Below the pieces are notes generated by a model. The model was not told the origin of the DNA, searched no databases, and saw only the letters and a list, made by a program, of their open reading frames with translations. From assembly GCA_000961645.1 (NCBI GenBank), contig LADM01000082.1, positions 1-38,789 on the forward strand: DNA of 38,789 bases. Reading direction: 5' to 3'. This document shows, piece after piece, positions 35,214 to 38,789 of the stretch; positions within the stretch are counted from its first letter, which is position 1; each line of letters starts with the position of its first letter. The stretch comes from Gammaproteobacteria bacterium BRH_c0. GTDB lineage: Bacteria > Pseudomonadota > Gammaproteobacteria > Pseudomonadales > Porticoccaceae. The position numbers and the translations under genes are program-made.

Positions 35214-36146
35214 CTAGCCCATCCACAGGATAAGCCGGTGATACAGGGGAATGCCCACCGCTACGTTAAGTGGAAAGGTGATTCCCAGTGAAACAAACAT
35301 GGCGAGACCGATGTCGGCTTCCGGAATGGCCCCGCGAATAGCGGCGGGGGCGGCAATATAGGAAGCGCTGGCGGTCAGGGTCGCCAAAATCAACGCTGAA
35401 CCTGCAGACAGGCCCAGCAAATGCCCGGTTACGGCGCCCGCGCAGGCTAAAGCAAAAGGGGCAGCCAGGGCAAATATAATCAGCCGCCAGTGGTGTTTCG
35501 GAAAGGGAAACAGGCACTTCGCGGTACACAAACCCATCTCCAGCAAGAACAGGGCCAACAGGCCCTTGAATGCAGTCATGAAGAGTGGTGCCACTGATTC
35601 GGCGCGTTCTGCACCATAGAGGTAACCGATGAGCACGCCGCCAGCCAGCAGTATAACACCGCGGCTGGTAAACGCCTCGTGCAGGACTGCGAGGGTCTGG
35701 CCCTCACCGCCACTCAGCCGACGGTAGAGAATGATGGCGACAATGATGGCGGGAAGCTCCATCAACACCAGATAGAGAGTAGCCTGCGGGGAAATCAGCA
35801 GACCCCGCGATTCTGCATAGGCCAGCACCACAGCAAAGGTGCCCGCGCTGACGGAGCCATAGTGGGCAGCAATACTGGCACTGTTGGCGGCATCGAGGCG
35901 CACCAGCTGGCGCAGCAGCGGGTAGCACACCAGCGGGATCAAGCCGCCAAGCACGGCTACGCCCGCCAGCTCCGGGGCCAGGCTCCAGGCCATATTGCCG
36001 TGCAGGGCGAGACCACCCTTAAGGCCGATGGTCAGCATCAGCAGGATGCTCAGGGTGTCATAGGTGGCTTTGGGTACCTGCAGGTCCGAGCGGGCCAGCC
36101 CGGCAAGGACGCCGAGGGCGAAAAAGGTAACAACGATATCCGGCAT
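35214..36146 (-). CDS. sbtA: SbtA-like sodium-dependent bicarbonate transporter
   Basis: A 310-residue inner membrane protein of the SbtA (DUF897) family, which in cyanobacteria imports bicarbonate with sodium. About ten hydrophobic helices are seen. SDLQVPKATYDTLSILLMLTIGLKGG near the start and AAHYGSVSAGTFAVVLAY in TM4 are family marks. A second repeat has TASASYIAAPAAIRGAIPEA. Three in-frame starts are possible: TTG 36191, ATG 36152 and ATG 36146. ATG 36146 has AGGG nine bases upstream and gives MPDIVVTFFALGVLAG. The regulator SbtB is not adjacent. Confidence 0.87.
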   Translation of the reverse strand: MPDIVVTFFALGVLAGLARSDLQVPKATYDTLSILLMLTIGLKGGLALHGNMAWSLAPELAGVAVLGGLIPLVCYPLLRQLVRLDAANSASIAAHYGSVSAGTFAVVLAYAESRGLLISPQATLYLVLMELPAIIVAIILYRRLSGGEGQTLAVLHEAFTSRGVILLAGGVLIGYLYGAERAESVAPLFMTAFKGLLALFLLEMGLCTAKCLFPFPKHHWRLIIFALAAPFALACAGAVTGHLLGLSAGSALILATLTASASYIAAPAAIRGAIPEADIGLAMFVSLGITFPLNVAVGIPLYHRLILWMG

Positions 36147-36196
36147 GGTCATTTTCCCTGGGTGAATGGCGGCGTGCATTGTCGTTGCCAAAAAGT

Positions 36197-36225
36197 ATAG
36201 TATCCAATTAATTATTGGCTGCTAT
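36197..36225. promoter_or_regulatory. Interrupted palindrome between sbtA and the LysR gene
   Basis: ATAG-N3-CCAA-N7-TTGG-N3-CTAT is symmetric over 29 bases, AT-rich, and fills the middle of the 110-base divergent region. LysR regulators bind such interrupted dyads, so this is the likely site through which the adjacent regulator controls itself and sbtA. Confidence 0.6.
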
Positions 36226-36256
36226 TCTATTGATTATTATCTATGAGTAACCGCTC

Positions 36257-37219
36257 GTGAATGTCCGACATCTAACCTTTCGTCTGCTGCAGGTGTATGT
36301 GGCCGTGGTGCAACTGGGCTCCATTTCCCGTGCAGCCACCCAGCTTCACCTCAGCCAGCCTACCGTATCCCTGCAGCTAAAGCGCCTGGCTGAAGCGGTG
36401 GGCAGCGAATTACTGGAGCAGCGCGAAGGCCGGTTGATACCCACCCATGTGGGTGAGGAACTGTTCCGAGCTGCACGGGATGTACTGGGGCGCTTTGAGG
36501 ATTTTTCCGGCTTTCTCGGCGATACCGGCCAAGGGCTGCGGGGGCGCTTCAGTATCGGCGTGGTGACCACCGCCAAGTATATTTTGCCGCGCCTGCTGGG
36601 GCCGTTTTACCAGCAGTTTCCCGATGTGGAGGTAACCATCAACATAGGCAACCGCGGCCATGTACTGGAGCGCTACCGCAACGGCGCCGATGATCTGTAC
36701 CTGTTCAGCCATCCGCCCACTGGCGGCAACACCCTGGCAGGCCGGTTTCTCGCCAACCCTCTGGTGTTGATAGCGCCTCAGGATCACTGGGCCGTGGGCC
36801 GCACCTCGGTGCCCTTTGCCGAGTTGCTGGGGGAGCGCTTTTTGTTGCGCGAACCGGGTAGTGCAACCCGCCTGGTGCTGGAAAACTGGCTGCGCGATCA
36901 CGATATACGCCTCACCAAGGTCATGCAGATCGAAAGCAACGAGGTGATCCGCCTGGGGGTTGAATCGGGGCTGGGGCTGGCGGTGCTCTCCGAACACACG
37001 ATTCTTGCTGGCTCGGAAAACCTCGCCATTCTCGATGTGGAGGGATTCCCGCTGGGCAGCAACTGGTACCTGGTGTGCCATGGCAACCGCCGCCTGCCCG
37101 CCACGGCATGCCGCTTTGTGCAGTACATGGATACACATCTTGTGGAGTGTATCGATGCCCGTTATGTGCGCAATGAGCTGGAACCTATACTGCGTTTTAT
37201 CGCAGGCAGGTCAGGGTGA
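36257..37219 (+). CDS. LysR-family regulator, CbbR-like
   Basis: A 320-residue regulator. The N-terminal winged helix-turn-helix reads LLQVYVAVVQLGSISRAATQ then LHLSQPTVSLQLKRLAE (residues 10-46). The effector domain begins at about residue 92 with GRFSIGVVTTAKYILPRLLG, like CbbR and CmpR, the CO2-fixation and bicarbonate regulators. The start is GTG at 36257. It lacks the redox cysteine pair of OxyR, so despite katG downstream it is not OxyR. Divergence from sbtA suggests bicarbonate or CO2-linked control of that gene. Confidence 0.88.
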   Translation: MNVRHLTFRLLQVYVAVVQLGSISRAATQLHLSQPTVSLQLKRLAEAVGSELLEQREGRLIPTHVGEELFRAARDVLGRFEDFSGFLGDTGQGLRGRFSIGVVTTAKYILPRLLGPFYQQFPDVEVTINIGNRGHVLERYRNGADDLYLFSHPPTGGNTLAGRFLANPLVLIAPQDHWAVGRTSVPFAELLGERFLLREPGSATRLVLENWLRDHDIRLTKVMQIESNEVIRLGVESGLGLAVLSEHTILAGSENLAILDVEGFPLGSNWYLVCHGNRRLPATACRFVQYMDTHLVECIDARYVRNELEPILRFIAGRSG

Positions 37220-37317
37220 GTGCAGTTGTGCGGCATTGACTTTTTGAGGCCGCAAAGAACCCTTGCCATTCAGTCCCATCGCGCCACAGTGGTCGGTATA
37301 CAGGCGGGTGGATACCA

Positions 37318-37354
37318 ATAGAGCAAAGCTATCGGGTTGGTGATCAAAATCTAC
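37318..37354 (+). promoter_or_regulatory. OxyR-type binding site before katG
   Basis: ATAG-N7-CTAT-N7-GTGA-N7-CTAC reproduces the four-element OxyR spacing ATAG-N7-CTAT-N7-ATAG-N7-CTAT. The first two elements are perfect and the last two degenerate. It directly abuts the expected -35 region of a promoter with -10 TACATT at 37378-37383 and a weak -35, as in OxyR-activated genes. The rest of the 314-base gap (37220-37533) holds a weak hairpin TGCGGC...GCCGCA (37229-37254) and nothing else recognised. Confidence 0.6.
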
Positions 37355-37506
37355 TGGTTTCAATTGACCGATCTGTCTACATTGAGATCAAGGACACAGG
37401 GCGAAAATCCTGATGCTCTCACAGCCGAGGTCGCTGCGCTGAAGCTGCACAGGCCACCAGCTGTAAGTTAATGCCAACAAAATAAAGCTGTTGTCAGCAG
37501 ACTTAA

Positions 37507-38789
<1,283 letters not shown>

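Noticed and set aside
36257-37219. LysR gene next to katG as OxyR
   Set aside because: The protein lacks the OxyR redox cysteine pair and its effector domain start (TTAKYILPRLLG) resembles CbbR; it is also divergent from a bicarbonate transporter.

Overview
The window is a piece of gammaproteobacterial chromosome with moderately high GC. Several features point to the Pseudomonas/Cellvibrionales side, perhaps a Halieaceae-like marine bacterium. ApaH begins with the Pseudomonas-type GDLQGC motif, LptD carries an N-terminal CCGAY motif, amgK-murU lies divergent to lptD, and dxs-ispA-xseB form one cluster. The genus is an inference from gene order and protein motifs; no search was run.

Positions 1-14011 (+) hold the 3' end of tuf and then the whole S10-spc-alpha super-operon: rpsJ-rplC-rplD-rplW-rplB-rpsS-rplV-rpsC-rplP-rpmC-rpsQ, rplN-rplX-rplE-rpsN-rpsH-rplF-rplR-rpsE-rpmD-rplO-secY-rpmJ, rpsM-rpsK-rpsD-rpoA-rplQ. 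A near-consensus sigma-70 promoter precedes rpsJ, an internal promoter precedes rpsM, and a perfect bidirectional terminator follows rplQ.

Positions 14084-21032 (-) are the conserved envelope and housekeeping operon lptD-surA-pdxA-rsmA-apaG-apaH. Divergent from it, amgK-murU (peptidoglycan sugar recycling) and then an aromatic/aspartate-type aminotransferase run on the + strand to another bidirectional terminator.

Positions 24301-31100 hold a helix-turn-helix protein, a DUF815-type AAA ATPase, a small unknown protein, a c-type cytochrome lipoprotein, the isoprenoid cluster xseB-ispA-dxs, and an HNH-domain protein. The 690-base gap between xseB and the HNH gene is the most interesting part. 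It contains an 18-bp GacA/UvrY-type palindrome, then a GGA-rich stretch with GGA in three hairpin loops, then a strong UUCG-capped terminator. This is the layout of a CsrA/RsmA-sequestering small RNA. A second promoter-terminator pair with no gene between follows about 170 bases later.

Positions 31198-38789 hold an NSS-family sodium symporter, a tandem universal stress protein, and an apparent sbtA-purE-purK gene string, in which a bicarbonate importer lies upstream of a bicarbonate-consuming purine step. A divergent CbbR-like LysR regulator and the first 418 codons of katG follow; katG is preceded by a sequence with OxyR-site spacing.
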